Source: Nemopilema nomurai (lineage: Eukaryota; Cnidaria; Scyphozoa; Rhizostomeae; Rhizostomatidae). From it: DNA of 64,000 nucleotides. The stretch is from contig ML133471.1 in the NCBI GenBank assembly GCA_003864495.1, positions 3,718,257 to 3,782,256 on the forward strand. The letters run 5' to 3'. How positions within the stretch are numbered: the first letter of the stretch is position 1; the number at the start of each line of letters is the position of its first letter. Below, in pieces: positions 14,574 to 27,399 of the stretch. A model generated the notes under the pieces. That model was not told the DNA's origin and searched no databases. It saw nothing but the letters and a program-made list of their open reading frames with translations. A program made the translations under genes and the position numbers.

Positions 14574-14757
14574 TAAGCCTCGATTTATCATAAAACCCAG
14601 ACAAAATCCCCTGGGACCGTTCAACAGGTCCGATCTATTGAATTAGGTAAAGTTCCCTCCTACTTGAAAAGCATGCTATGCGGTCTTCAATGAGGATCTG
14701 AGCTGCCGCTAGAAGCTTCAGCGTTGCTGTATTCAGCTGGTTTTTAGGCTCTCTGTG

Positions 14758-17700
14758 TCATGGCCTGTTCCCCACGTAAGTGGTCCAGTTCGACGTGGAT
14801 GTGCCAGAGAGGAGCATGTCCCTTATTAGGGTCTCAATGGGGGTCTTTCCCACGAGCCTGACAAAGAAGACCTGTTCTATTACGCTCTGGTTAACAGTGC
14901 GTATTGATGGGAGCCGTAACAGAATCTTACCTAGCCGACTGGGCTGTGTCGGGTACTGGCTCCTTACATAGTCTTCCAGCGCACACTGGCTCTTCTCTTG
15001 CAAGCTCTCAATGTATGCAGGGTCGGACAAACCCGGTGCATCTGTGAAAAAACGGACAGACTGATTACTTCTACAGAGGGAGAAAATAGTCCTATAAGCC
15101 TAGTTGGTGCGTAAAACATAACTGATCATCAATATGATATGCAATGCCAGAAAATGTAGTTAGCATGTGGAAAAAGGATAAGTGGAAGTTCGGTTATTAA
15201 AGGCAAATGCTGCTGACAAAAGAAGTTAATTGCAACAGAATGCAGTTTGGCAACTTAATACAAGGGTCTGGAGTTTTGCGCGGGCTTTCGTGGTGGCGTG
15301 TACACGTGCTGAAGTAGTTTATTAGAATGCTAAAACACGTGCCTAGGACAAGACCACGCGGCCACAAAGACGTAAAGACAGCAGCCCCTATAGGGAACTA
15401 GTTCCACAACGGATCCCCAACCCCGACTTCGCAAAGACCCAAACTGTGAGGGTTACGAACTAAAAATTACCATTTATCATTGTTATCGTAGTTAAGGTGT
15501 GGTTGTATTTCTTCTATTGATCTATTTTAGCCGAGTAACGCGGGGTTTGCTGCGTGCAGTGCAATTCTCATCCGCCTGCGTGGCACATATTGCCGTCCGC
15601 TTGCATTGATCCAATTATGGATTGGCTAAACATTCTTAGTATTCTCAATATCAATACCTTAACTAAGAATTAGATTGAATATTGAATATCAAATGTTCTG
15701 TAAAAATTGAAAAGTAATTGTTGATGATTATAACAGGAAATGGAAAATTCAGTGCAATGTCCTTTGATATAATCTAAAGGACTGCTGCTGACGTCATCTC
15801 CATTGATAACAGAGGCAAGGTAGTAAAGCAGCAAGATGCAAATGCACCAGTCAAGGCAAGCAGTTTATTTTCAGATTTGCAGAGTGATTTGTACAGCTAT
15901 TTCAATTGCAGACCAAGGCATCAACGGGCCCGAATTCTCTCCGGTCTGATGCATCGACAAACTTTGCAAAATTAAATTTCGAGTTTTTCTTACTGCGCAT
16001 TAAGCATTGCTAGTCCTCTATCGATATAACCTTTTTTAGGGTAAAAACAAAACTATTTGATTTGATAATCCAACTAAACGATTGGTCCGCATAGAGAAGT
16101 ATCGAGATATCAAGAACTGGATACAGAGGCTTCAGCGTGAAAATGTCGCAAAACAGAACATTATCTAAAATTCTAGTCTAGGAGCTACAATGCCTGCCAA
16201 AAGTCCTTGAAACACCTCAGTATTTTCTCTGGTTCTTGCATTTTTCATTTCTTTGACACGCAACTAGTTGTTGATCCTCCTCCTCCCCCCTAAAACAATG
16301 TTGGTAACAAAGTATAGCATCTAGTCAATCTGGGGGAAAAGTTTGGTGTAAAATTGACGCTTCGTTTAGCAGCAGGACAACATTGTTCGTAGGGGAAGGG
16401 GGGGGGGGGATGAGTGAACGTGAGTCAAAGAATTGCCGTAAGTGTGCCAACAATTTTGGCAGGCATTGTACCTGTCATACATTCCTTTGACCGGGTGTCT
16501 AGATTGCTCTCGCAAAACCCTGGAAAACTTTTAGGTTACGAGAAATTAAAGGCAACACTCTCATTGGAAACGTTCAACATAACACCACTTGCCAGGTCAC
16601 AGGTTTCCAAGTCATCCAAAACGAGAAAACAAGGGTGAATTACACGGTCTTTTATGTGGAAATTTTAACTCAGCTTCGTCAGTATGGAACAGCACAGTTG
16701 TCCTGAGGTGACCTTGCATGTGAATTTTCCAATAAAAAATCTCATGTTTGCAATAACAATTGTGAACATCCTTACAAAGATCAAGTTTCACACTGAGAGG
16801 TAACCTAGGCGTACAACTAAAAATCAGCTAGATTATTTGAAAATAGGTAGACTCTTTAGTCTGCACAAACTGGTAAAATTTGACGTCAAAAAGACAACGG
16901 CGTCATCGCAACATTAAAGAAGAATCTTTACGATTCAGATCCATTGTGTATGCTAATGGATACAAGACAGTGTGTTTTTGAAATATTTGCCTAAATAAAA
17001 AAATCTTGAGTACTGAAATGACCCCAAATTAATGAAATCGATTTGCAACAGATCTGTGTTTGCTCAAAATAAGAAGGCATTTTGTATCATATCATGACCC
17101 AAAAATACCTAAACCTGGCAAGATGACACTGAGAGCAATCGTTTATATAGTTCATAATGTAAAATAAAATCATAGGCCATGAATGGTTATTAAATGTGCT
17201 GGACATGTGGACATCAGAAATTTTGGACCAGATGGACCTTAGGTTTGTGTTGAACATGTTGTAAAATCAAGCCTGCATTGGGTACATGAGCACTGCATCC
17301 CTGAACAATTAGAGACAGCCTGAAAGTCTAATTTATTTACTCATGGTAGTGAATTAAAAGTTTGCAGGGAGGTATTATTATTTTTTTCAGACCTTCATAA
17401 AGGTTCAGTCCATAGAAGTTACATTTAAAGAAGCTACAGAACAATGTTGAAACAAAAGAAAACTTCAAACACTAAACAGATGGGAAGTTTCAGCGTGCTC
17501 AGAAAATATGGAAATTCTAAAAATAAGAATGTTTCATGTAATTGCACCGCCACTCTGCTGTTTTACCAATAAGGCTCTTATTTTATCAAAAAAGCACAAA
17601 TTTGAATGAATTCCTGAAGAACCAACAACTTTAATATTTCCAGTAAGTAAGACTGGATCAATGAATCATTAAGTAAATAAAAATCTTTTTATGATATTCA

Positions 17701-20473
17701 CTTTAAATCAAGATTGGAAGCCCATCAACTTTTCACTTTGGAATATCCAACCAAAGTTATACCTAACATGTGGTAGCTTGTTGCACAATAAATCAAAAAT
17801 TGGCTTCTAAACATTGGATTTTGGCTGGGACAAGTCCTAGCCTGTCCGTTTTGTCCAAAGTGATTAAAGGCCAGAGTTTGAAGAAACCATATTGAAAACC
17901 ATACCAAACTAGCCCGCGTTTATTCATTAATCCATAAAATCAAGAGTTTTAGGTCTAGTATCCTGTCTTATTTGTAATTAAATCAGTTTTAATCTGTTTA
18001 CAGCATGAAAAATGCCTATGTGCAGAATTAATCTATATTGATATAAGCCCCTTACCTTCAGGAATTTTAAAACTTTTTCAATACACAATTATTCTTGAAT
18101 TCAAAATTGTTATTCATCAACTCTCTTTTTAGACCATCTCCAATCCACAGGGAATTGATATTCATGAATCAAATAAGATTTTGCTTCAATTATCCATTTT
18201 TCAATCAACATAATCAGGCTTTTTATTATTCTAAGAGAAAGTAAATGTTAAAATTATTTTCTTTCATTAGTGCTTGACTTGGCCAATAAGGAAATTTTAG
18301 GTAAAGACGAATGGTTGTTAATAAATTTAGCTGTATTGCCCTTGTCTGGTGGCATGTGCAACTTGTTTGGAGAAGTGCCTACACTGTTATATTGTCTTTT
18401 ACCAGCAATAAAAGTACTGGGTTAGCAAAACCAGGAGGGTCATGCTCCCTTTTTGTATAGCAAAATATTTTTCAATGCCATGTAAAAAGAAATAGAAAAA
18501 AGATCATAATATTAACATTTTGGCCCCCCTCACTCTTTTAGAACAAATTGCAAGCCCTGAAGTACCACAAAAAGGGGGTGCACTACCACACCCAGCCCTA
18601 ACATTTTATTCCTTTCTTGCTGATTTCAAGAAAGTGCATAATTCGACCAATTTATGTTTTAAAATTGATTATCAAATTCAGAAAACTTCATTTTTAGTTG
18701 CTGAAAAGCAGTGATGTGATTCTGATGCAGAAAAATTGAAAAGTCAGCAAAATGAAAGCAGCAGCCGCAAATTTTGGTTTTACTGTATTGTTGCACAAGG
18801 TGCATAAGGGGAAAGGTCTAAAATATAACCAATATTTCTTTCATAAATGCCCACCAAGAACGATGGGAAATACTTTTCCAGCCTGGGTTTTGAATAGACT
18901 AGTAGTCTGCAAATTCATTAATAATTTTTTGACCAAAGGTTTCGGGGTGTACTCACCTGGAGTGAAAAGCACAATTGCTTTCAAACAAGCATATTCAGCC
19001 GGATCAACATGCATATTCTTGAGCTTGTCCATCTGATCTTGGAGAATTCTGACATGGTCCATGAACGAAATAATGCGATCATTGATTGGGGTACTGTGGA
19101 CGCCTCCAGCGGCTAGCAAGTGGGCAACCTGGATGGGCATAGGACACTGAGCGGCATTCAGAATAAACAGCTCTTTCCAACTTAGTCTCAGCAAGGCAAC
19201 TTGATCAGAGACACCCATGTCGGGGAAGAACGGAATGCTTCTCGCCCATTCGACAGCTGAAAACAGCAAACGAGCAGCCAGCTCACAAACGTTGTCGATC
19301 CCCATGACATAGCTTGGTAGGCTAACCGAGTTCTGGATGCTTCTTGTTGTTGGGTAAGGCTCTGCTCTCATGAGCATAGTAACAAACCCCGATAGAGAGG
19401 GGTAGCCATTCACAACCCCACCATTTACCAAGCTGACAGGAACCAGGGGCTGAGCTGGTGACGAAGATAGTCTCCCGCGCTGAACCGCTGTCAGAATAAA
19501 CAACAATACTAGCTTAATTGAAAGTACATTTGATGAATAAAAATAAGGACAGGTCTATAAACACTGAATAAAAGAACGGAACAAGTGTGAATCGTGGGTT
19601 GATAAACACGACATTGCTTCAGGCCTCCAAAAAGAACAGCGTGGCCAAAAGCTGTAATAGGATACTACTGCAGAATGGCTGATGTAAAAGCCAGTTGGCT
19701 GGACTTCCTGCAGCTCGCATGAAGCCGTAAAATCAAAATCTACCCAACAATGATAAAGCATAATCCCGAAGCTTGAATGAAGCTAGCGCTACCATAAGCA
19801 ACTCCATTGTTGAACATGATTGCAAGCGATGACTTTCTCTTGTCGCTCTTGACAAAGTATGCTAAGACCGACTTCAATTGGCTGCGTTTGGAAAAAATCC
19901 AGACAGTTTTCCAGACAATCGAATTGTCAGCCAGTTCTGGACTGCTGATTGATATTGAAATGCGAATGTTACTAATTTCACAAAATCAATAGGTATAAAG
20001 CTAAATCATCCCAGTTTATTTGTTTTGCAAACAACAATGCAAGAAATTGTAGGTCCCTCGATGCGTTAGGCCAGCACGGTCACTCAACTGAATGGAATGC
20101 AAGTAAACTTATGGGCCTACGCAACTAGACGTCTGGGTTGTCTCGTGGGAATCAAATGCGATCGATTGTACTTACCATCTTTTCGCATCCCTTCCTTTAG
20201 GCATTTTTTTAACCTACAGAACTGGCATTGGTTTCTGTGGTGCTGGTCGATCGGACAATTTCGCGACGCCCGACAAGTGTAAGTTAGATTCCTTCGCACG
20301 CTCCTCTTAAAGAAGCTCTTGCAGCCTTCGCAAGTAAATACACCGTAGTGTTTTCCGGACGATTTATCTCCACAAACTGCACAATGAATTTGCTGGTTTT
20401 CACTTTTTATTTCGTCCTCGTTGACCCCATTTTCCCGCCACACAGGTACATCGTTAGGCATCTCCTGCAACAT
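14758..20473 (-). CDS. NR2F: COUP-TF-type orphan nuclear receptor (NR2F family)
   Basis: This is a ligand-regulated or orphan nuclear transcription factor that binds AGGTCA repeats, usually as a repressor. Exons (minus): 20473-20176, 19487-18957 and 15041-14758. Phases agree at both junctions (G|CG gives Ala, G|AT gives Asp), giving 370 residues. The two-zinc-finger DNA-binding domain covers about residues 31-96, with P-box CEGCKS and the block [11 protein letters not shown] typical of COUP-TF. The hinge AVQRGR follows. The ligand-binding domain begins in exon 2 ([28 protein letters not shown]) and ends in exon 3 with [20 protein letters not shown] and the AF-2 helix [12 protein letters not shown]. 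The part before the DNA-binding domain is only about 30 residues, shorter than in vertebrate COUP-TFs. The chosen ATG at 20473 lies in ATGTTGCAG, whose final AG could instead be a splice acceptor, so an upstream exon is possible. The introns are 688 and 3,915 bp. Confidence 0.93.
16594..16606 (+). promoter_or_regulatory. Direct repeat of nuclear-receptor half-sites, spacing 1 (DR1-like)
   Basis: AGGTCA-C-AGGTTT lies in the second intron of the NR2F gene. COUP-TF and RXR dimers bind DR1 elements, so this could be an autoregulatory site. The second half-site deviates at two bases (TT for CA), and such motifs occur by chance every few kilobases. Confidence 0.25.
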
Positions 20474-23262
20474 CGAGCAGCGGACAACTGTTATAATTGC
20501 GCATAATATGAACTTTTTACAATGTTATAATCTACAGATTAAGATAGCGAAATAGTGGAATGTGCAAGAAAGTGCCTCGAAATTCGAATATCTTATCATC
20601 TGACCTGTGCTGGAGATTCTTGTTTGGCTTGGCTCTCCATTTTCGCCGGGTTTGTTTCCGTGACCTCTAGGGGCATATGCCTTTAATGTACAGTCAACAT
20701 GGAAACCTGGACACAGCTCCGAAGGCCGACAGCAATTAGGCAAGCGTGACACTGTCTGAAACGTCTGAACTTTGACATGATAAGAGGAACAAATGTCGGG
20801 TTGTCATAACAACCAATACCTTATATGGTGATCGGTGTCAATAAAGTTCAAGGGTTTTATTCACAGGTGATTATGAATTCTATTGATGGGCTGGACAGAG
20901 CCTGGCCATCTCCAGCGAGTTAAGGTTTTAGTTAAGCTTCGAGGCTCTTTTTGGATATTTCACCAATTGGATTTGCTTTTAATCAGAATAAACGATGTCC
21001 TATTCTGCGATAGATGACGTAGCGAGAAGAAGCAGTCAATTGTAAACATAGCCTAGCCGGGTTTTGATTGGGCAAGTGCTGATGCGGTCGTAGAGTTCGT
21101 CAAATTAACGCTGATCTTCCGGGTAATTAGAACCGCTTTCCGCCGTCTGTATTCGCGCGCGGGGTTAATCGCTGGTGCATATGCATGGCACAGCTGCTTC
21201 TGTCCCTGCGAAGCAACTCTTCTTTCCACTCCAGTGAAACAAACACCATTTTTGTCCCAGTGGGCCTACTTGTGAAAGGGGAAGTGGGGAAAAAGAACCG
21301 ATTCATAAACAAGCTATTTGTCAAATTTTACTGTTTTTCCTTGCAAAAAAGCAGTTAACGGTGGTCCGGGAATGGATTTATTTACCCTTTAGGCCTATAC
21401 TTGAATGACAACATCTAGATATAAAATTGCATTGATGATAACAGCTGAAGGAATACATTCTCTTTTTCAATAGGCAGGGGTGGTAGGGCTAATTCGGAAG
21501 AGGTTTAACTTTTTAGAGGCATTTTGTATTCTAGGGATTTAATTACATCATTTACCTTGAATAATGTGAAAATGCTAGTTTTTTATTCCAGGTAATATTA
21601 CCAGTTTGTAATTAGTCTCCAGTTTTTGGTAATTTGTAATTGTCTCTGGGTTCCAGAGCAAAAAAATATGTAACCAAAAAAATAAAGAAAAGGTGATTTT
21701 TTTGGCCATATTTTGGCTCTGGCACCCAGGGTAGTATCTGGTCATCTCAAATTGTTTCCAGTGATCACGAAATAAACTAGCAACCTTCATGCGCACTTTC
21801 AATTGATAATTGTAGTTTACATTTATAATTGCAGAGTTAGGTCCTTTTAAAAGATTAACAGTATGATCACCCGTCTTAAAGTTCGTTAAAATGTTATGGC
21901 AAAACCAAGGTAAATTATAGCCGGGGTATTTGGAGGTGATATTTGTAAAATCATTTTGCATGTGTCCTTCAGTTTTTGTATAAATTGCTGCAGTTTTCAC
22001 TCCTCGGAAATGAATTAGAAGTCTTTTGAAAAATCTCACCCTAAAAACCTTTCATCTAATAAATAAAATTTTATTCAATTTTATTCAATTTAAAACTTTC
22101 ATCATGTGACAACAAGGCTTAAACGTGACGGGAATTATCCTGCACACTTGACAGCCGCTGCACTTTTGCTTCAATAGGTCCACGCTCGCAATAATAGCTC
22201 TGATTTTCAACAAACAATGGTTTCCTGCAGAATGAAATGGATATGCTGTGACCTCGTGTTTCATCAGACCACTGCACTGGAGAGCAGAGAACAATACGAC
22301 GAAGAAGTGAGAAGGTAGCCATTGCAAACAATTGAAAAGACTACCAAGCTAACCAGAGCCTGTACTTAATTACGTACCAAGAAAAGGAAATTTGAATACA
22401 TTGCGGGGGTACAGAAGAAAAGGAATTGTGAGGAAAAGGGAAAGGACAAGTGACTTTACCAAATTGCTGGTTTGAAATGATTTTTACGTAAATCCAGTTA
22501 ATTTGGTCTACAGGCCAAAGATTAAGTAATCCGTATTTTTGGTCCCATCAAATATTGATATTCGGTTCACTGCAAAAATGATCCAAGTTGAGAGCTTCTA
22601 GGGATCTAAATATTCCAACAACCAATGGGAAGAAATATTATATGACTAATCATGAGCTTTTGAGCACGTATACCTTGCCAATGAATTACAGACTGGTAAA
22701 CAAAGCTCCTTATTATCTTTTAAATTCAAAATTATTCGATTAGGAGTACTTGCGCTCATTCGCTCAGTGACTTATACTTCCAACAGAGAACATTTTTTCA
22801 ATTGTTAGATTATGGATTTTGCTGCCAGTATACCAAAGTACTCTAAAGTTCCCTAAAATTAAAAAACGGAGTCAGTCAGCACGAAAAAATCCTGTCGATA
22901 TTTATCAGAAATAAAGATCTGTTTAATCTCATTATGAATCAATTTTAGCCCGTAGAAAGACAGGATGAATGTTTGTCTGAAACTTGATATTTATGATTTA
23001 ATTATGCCCTTTTCTCATAAAAGATGTAAACAGTGTAAAGGAGCATTTCAGGAAGATTTATTCTATTTGAAAAGTGAACTATTATTTTAAGCGGAGTAGC
23101 TATAGCCACTAAACATCCTGCAACCTTATGCAAAAGTTCTGCCTAGGTCTGCTTACATTATTGTCTCTCAGCTCTACATTTGTACCACTGACTCATGCTA
23201 ACGGCATTTCTTGTATCATAATTTATCATACTTATGCACCCTAAGCCCTTTGCTATCCTCTT

Positions 23263-23296
23263 ACTTTAGTTAGCTAGGTAGGTAGGTAGCTAATTC

Positions 23297-23328
<32 letters not shown>

Positions 23329-23345
23329 TTTAGCTAGGTAATTAG
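23263..23345. repeat. Tetranucleotide microsatellite (TTAG/GGTA type)
   Basis: This is an imperfect run of TTAG units with an interrupted TAGG block at its left side, about 80 bp in all. It is a simple-sequence repeat without coding potential. Confidence 0.85.
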
Positions 23346-23809
23346 TTAGTTAATTATTTGGCAAGTACGTTTATTCTAGTATCCTTTCAATACTTTCTAG
23401 AGAAGAGAATAGACGAAGCCAGAAGCGCCAATCAATACCACTCGTTGCAGTGAGCATTGCACCATGTAGTAAACATCAATAATCTTTGAGTTATTACGAT
23501 TAAGGTTAATTCTTTATAATGGTATAGGTACTTTTGAACATACCTGTTGTTAATCGTGTAGAACTGTATTTACTCTAAGAGAAGGAATTGAAACCTCTCC
23601 ACTAGCGTTCATTTTTGTTTTTTTCAAATCCCCTTCGATAATTTAGAGTAAGAAGCTTTTACACCGATGAGCTGTCAATAAGTTCCTTTCATGACATCAT
23701 AAGATCCAACCTTTAAAAGATAACAATGCAAAAGTCAAGTAAACTTTTACGTTGCACTAGCTTTTGTTATCAATAATGACCCTATTTCTAGAATTGGTGC
23801 ATTGAATTT

Positions 23810-24166
23810 TTGGATGGGGGCTTATTCGAGGGGGGGGGGGCTTATAAAATTACCTGAAACATGCCACATGAAAAGATAACTTTTTAAATTTCTCTCTTTT
23901 CAACATATAAAAAATAATATAAGTATAAAGTAACATTTGATTAAGTTACTAACAAAAATATAAATTTTTGTGGTAATTCACTAAAATGCCAAAGGCAACC
24001 TCAGGAGTCGAAAATCAAGAAATCGAGGGGGGCTTATTCGAGAGGGGGCTTATTGAAAATTTGTAGTTCTAGGGTGGGGGCTTATTCGAGGGGGGGGCTT
24101 ATTCGAGGGGGGCTTATTCGAGGGGGGGACTTTTTCGAGGGGGGGGCCAATTCGAGGATTTACGGT
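23810..24166. repeat. G-rich dispersed repeat with direct copies of CTTATTCGAG
   Basis: Runs of 5-11 G alternate with CTTATTCGAG. One copy lies near 23816 and several copies lie at 24028-24150, ending in ATTCGAGGATTTACGGTA. All copies point the same way. From memory, unverified, the reverse complement (CCGTAAATCCTCGAATAAG) is a common interspersed repeat end in marine invertebrate genomes. The 190 bp between the clusters is ordinary AT-rich DNA. Confidence 0.7.
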
Positions 24167-26785
24167 ATCTGGAAAGGAATTTTTTTAATTTGTCAACATG
24201 AAGCTATTGCTTCTTAACTAAAAGTGAAATGATGACAAAATCAAGCAGAGATCGATCCTTTTTTCTTACTGGAATCCTACAACCAGAAGCCCTTTTTTGC
24301 ATTTGCATGCATTTCTTGATACGAGCTTGAGATTCTCTAAAAGATCAGTAATCTGTATCGATCTGTAGCAATTTAGAATAATCTGCAGTAATTGCGTTGA
24401 TCGTCAACAGATGCAAGCCATTAACGTTCTAAACTGACGTACACTTTCATCTTCCTGCTGACACTTTTTCAACCGATAGACGTCACATACCTATCATGTC
24501 CTGGGTCAAAGATCCTAAGCTTTGAGAAGCATGCCTTACTTTGCATGTTTTAATTGTCTTTTGAAGTAAGATGAAAACAGTAAACGATTCTAGATGACAA
24601 GGTTTCATCTTCGAGAGAAGCTTAACGCTCGTTTTCATTTTCTGGACCAAGTATGCTTTTCCTTATAAAAGATTTTAGGAAGTAATTCTATTTATCTAAA
24701 AATATCATATGTTATATAAATTTAATCAAGCTATAAAATTGATATTTCTTGAAGAAAACATAGTGCTAGGCCTCTTTTCCCTGTAAAGATTTTCTCTTCT
24801 CAAGTTTTCTCTTCTCACAAACTCTAAACCATGTCCCTATTTTCCTTGGTAAATTTTCAAGGATACTTTATTTAGCTACGTTATTACCTATAACTTATCT
24901 AAACAATGTTAATGATAAGATTAACAGCAATAATGGAAATGAACTAATCCATCTTGTTAAGACAGAGGAATTTTGGAAACGCATATTCGTTGAACCCCGC
25001 AGGCATGACATATGAAGGAGAATTTGGGTGCTCTTGAAATTAGGACCCTAAACGACGCCTACGAGGGAAGATTTTTCAAACAAATTATGTTTCCGAAACG
25101 ACTTAATGGCCTTGTCTTTGTGTTTACTTTGTGTAAGTATTACGGAAAAGATTAAGCGACCATTATCGCTACTTTATAATTTGCCACGTGTTTCGAAACC
25201 CCTTCAACTCAATCAGATAGACAACTTTACAGTTATTGTCTTTACAACAATCATCCTTGTTTTATACACGCTGCATGTTTATCCAAGGTTGACATTTTGA
25301 TGTGTTCCTTGCAAATGCAAAATCACTTGCTTTACTGCTTTCTTAATAGCAGTATCTTCATGGTCAACTGTTAAGTGCTTTCCTAAGCTACGTAGATCAA
25401 TTTGAAACAGCCCTTACAGCTTTTGATAGGCACTTACAGGTTTTGATAGTTTTTTTGCAAAACCCAGTTTCATAAAACGAAAAAATATTGCAAAGCAAAG
25501 ACAATGGATATTGTATTAAAGTAAATTTGAAAATACATTGAAACACAGACAAACGTCGAGACAATCTTCACTTTGATCACATCCGCCTATGACTCAACTA
25601 GACCCGGTGATTATCATGTTTCATTTCACTTTTTTTCGTTTTGCTTCACCTGTTTCTATCTTTTGTTTAGCTCCATATGATTCGGATTATTCTGTAAGGC
25701 TTGCATGTTTGCTGTTGTAGCATTTAAGGCCTTGACAACTGGCAAGAGATCAAAACCAAGTAAGACAATAATCCATTAGAATTCAAGGTAATTAAATATA
25801 GGCTTTGGTTTGTCCATTTTAAAGATAATCGATGTCAGAGTGTTTAAGCAGATACTAAGTTTATACATGAAACTTTCTGTACATATCTTTTCTGTTTTTA
25901 CGAAGTTTCACCTATATAAGCTTTCAACTAGTTTCTTAGGAAAATTTTCTCGCAATGAAACTAAACCACTTATTTCTCAAATATCAGAATGATGTTGTAA
26001 CATTTTTCTGCAGTTACGGTAATTAACTGATACTAAATCTAAATTCAATAAATTTGACAGGCATTTGAGAGTTTGATACCAATAGGAAGCTATCAATTTA
26101 TTATTTAGCCTCTCTAGAACAGCTTTGGTATTTGCTTGACCAAAGGGCCTTACTGTGAACAGTAACAACAAATTTAATTAATCAGTTTAAATTAATAGCT
26201 CAACCAATAGTGTCTAAGCTAAGAAAAAGTAGCCGGCAAGAAATGCGACATTGGGCATTGCGAAAGATGAGTGAAACAAGGAAAAGTACCCTCCCCATCA
26301 TTATCAAAATGCACATCCCATAGAGAGCAAACAAATATTTGGCAATCAAAAATGGTTCGAGACATGAAATGGCTAAAGTCACAGAAGCTTTTTCATGTGA
26401 AGCTTTTTGGCTCTGTGGGAGCTCAATGTCTGTTCGACTTAACTACACAAGGGTAGAAAAGAGGGCAGGGGGCAGGGAGAACGTCAGCCCCCTTCCAGTT
26501 GGAAACAAACAAATATCAGTCAGGTCAATATTCGCAACAAAGTCCACAATATTTTCGGGCAAAACTAGAATCTTATGGTTTCTGTTTTTCTTACAAACAA
26601 GGATCATTTTATTAGAAATTTGAGTAAGACTGAAGTTTCTTGAAATCATCAGATACTGAGTTCTGGGAAATGTATGTCAGTATGATTTTCTTAAAAGTTG
26701 GACAGACAAAAAGTAATATGGAACCCCCTGTTCTTTGTAATCTAATATTTGAGCCATGTTGCTCATTCGGGCAGATCGTATGTAA

Positions 26786-26797
26786 CCCCCCCCCCCC
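26786..26797. repeat. Poly-C tract of 12
   Basis: This homopolymer run in the intergenic region is followed by ACCCCGCC. Its length is likely variable and could contain assembly error. Confidence 0.8.
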
Positions 26798-27399
26798 ACC
26801 CCGCCAATTTTAAACGCCCCTGCTCCGATGGTAAGCCAAGCAGTTCACTGTACTGCAAACTCATATTTGTCATGAACTATTTCGTTTTCTCCCTTTAAAC
26901 GATTGCTTCGATGAAATTATACAAGATACAAGGATACGAGAGTCCAGTGAATGCTGTTTCATACATATCCGAAAGACGTATTTAGCTCCAGAATATGGTC
27001 AGAACAACGAGCAATCGTCACATTCGAAAGAAGAATACGCTCTTTTGAAATACAAAATATAGCACAACAAGATAAAAGAAACAAGTCATCATAGCTATTT
27101 CACAACATTGTATAGCTAAACAACAACACTGACAACATTTTGACAGTTGAACAAGTTTTAAAATGTGCTGCTCAGGCAGGAAACTGGAGTTGCTGTCTCT
27201 TGTAAAAGATGTGTAAAAGAGATTCTGTGAAGGCGCTGTATGTTGCTGTGGTCATCACTTTCGTTGTTGCCATGAACTCGAGCAAAATAGAAATGACGTA
27301 ATGCTTGTTATTCTGCATTGTCCACATTCATAAGTTAAGTTGTTGAACCTATTTGACGAAGAGATTCTCTCACACAATTGTAGACGCCAAGAGGAAGCA

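Larger units (their letters stand above)
7065..14757. other. Intergenic region between CCT3 and NR2F genes, nothing coding seen
   Basis: This 7.7 kb stretch has many short open frames on both strands. None shows a known domain, a series of splice-linked blocks or a conserved-looking composition. Several of the longer ones, for example on the minus strand at 13257-13604, mutually overlap in different frames, which marks them as chance. It contains a 27-bp tandem duplication near 8700, an 18-bp duplication near 11133-11167 and a G-rich purine tract near 13000-13030. The near end, about 14560-14757, is the probable 3' UTR of the NR2F gene. Confidence 0.6.
20474..27399. other. Intergenic region between divergent NR2F and VWA genes
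   Basis: This 6.9 kb region separates two head-to-head genes and should hold both promoters. It is AT-rich with no recognisable coding exon. A 465-base open frame at 21575-22039 (minus) starts at GTG and shows no known motif. Repeats inside are the tetranucleotide tract near 23270-23345, the G-rich CTTATTCGAG repeat at 23810-24166 and a run of twelve C at 26786-26797. I see no transposon ends other than those implied by the G-rich repeat. Confidence 0.55.

Noticed and set aside
21575..22039. 154-residue minus-strand frame in the NR2F-VWA intergenic region
   Set aside because: It starts at GTG, shows no motif, and its composition follows the local AT richness.
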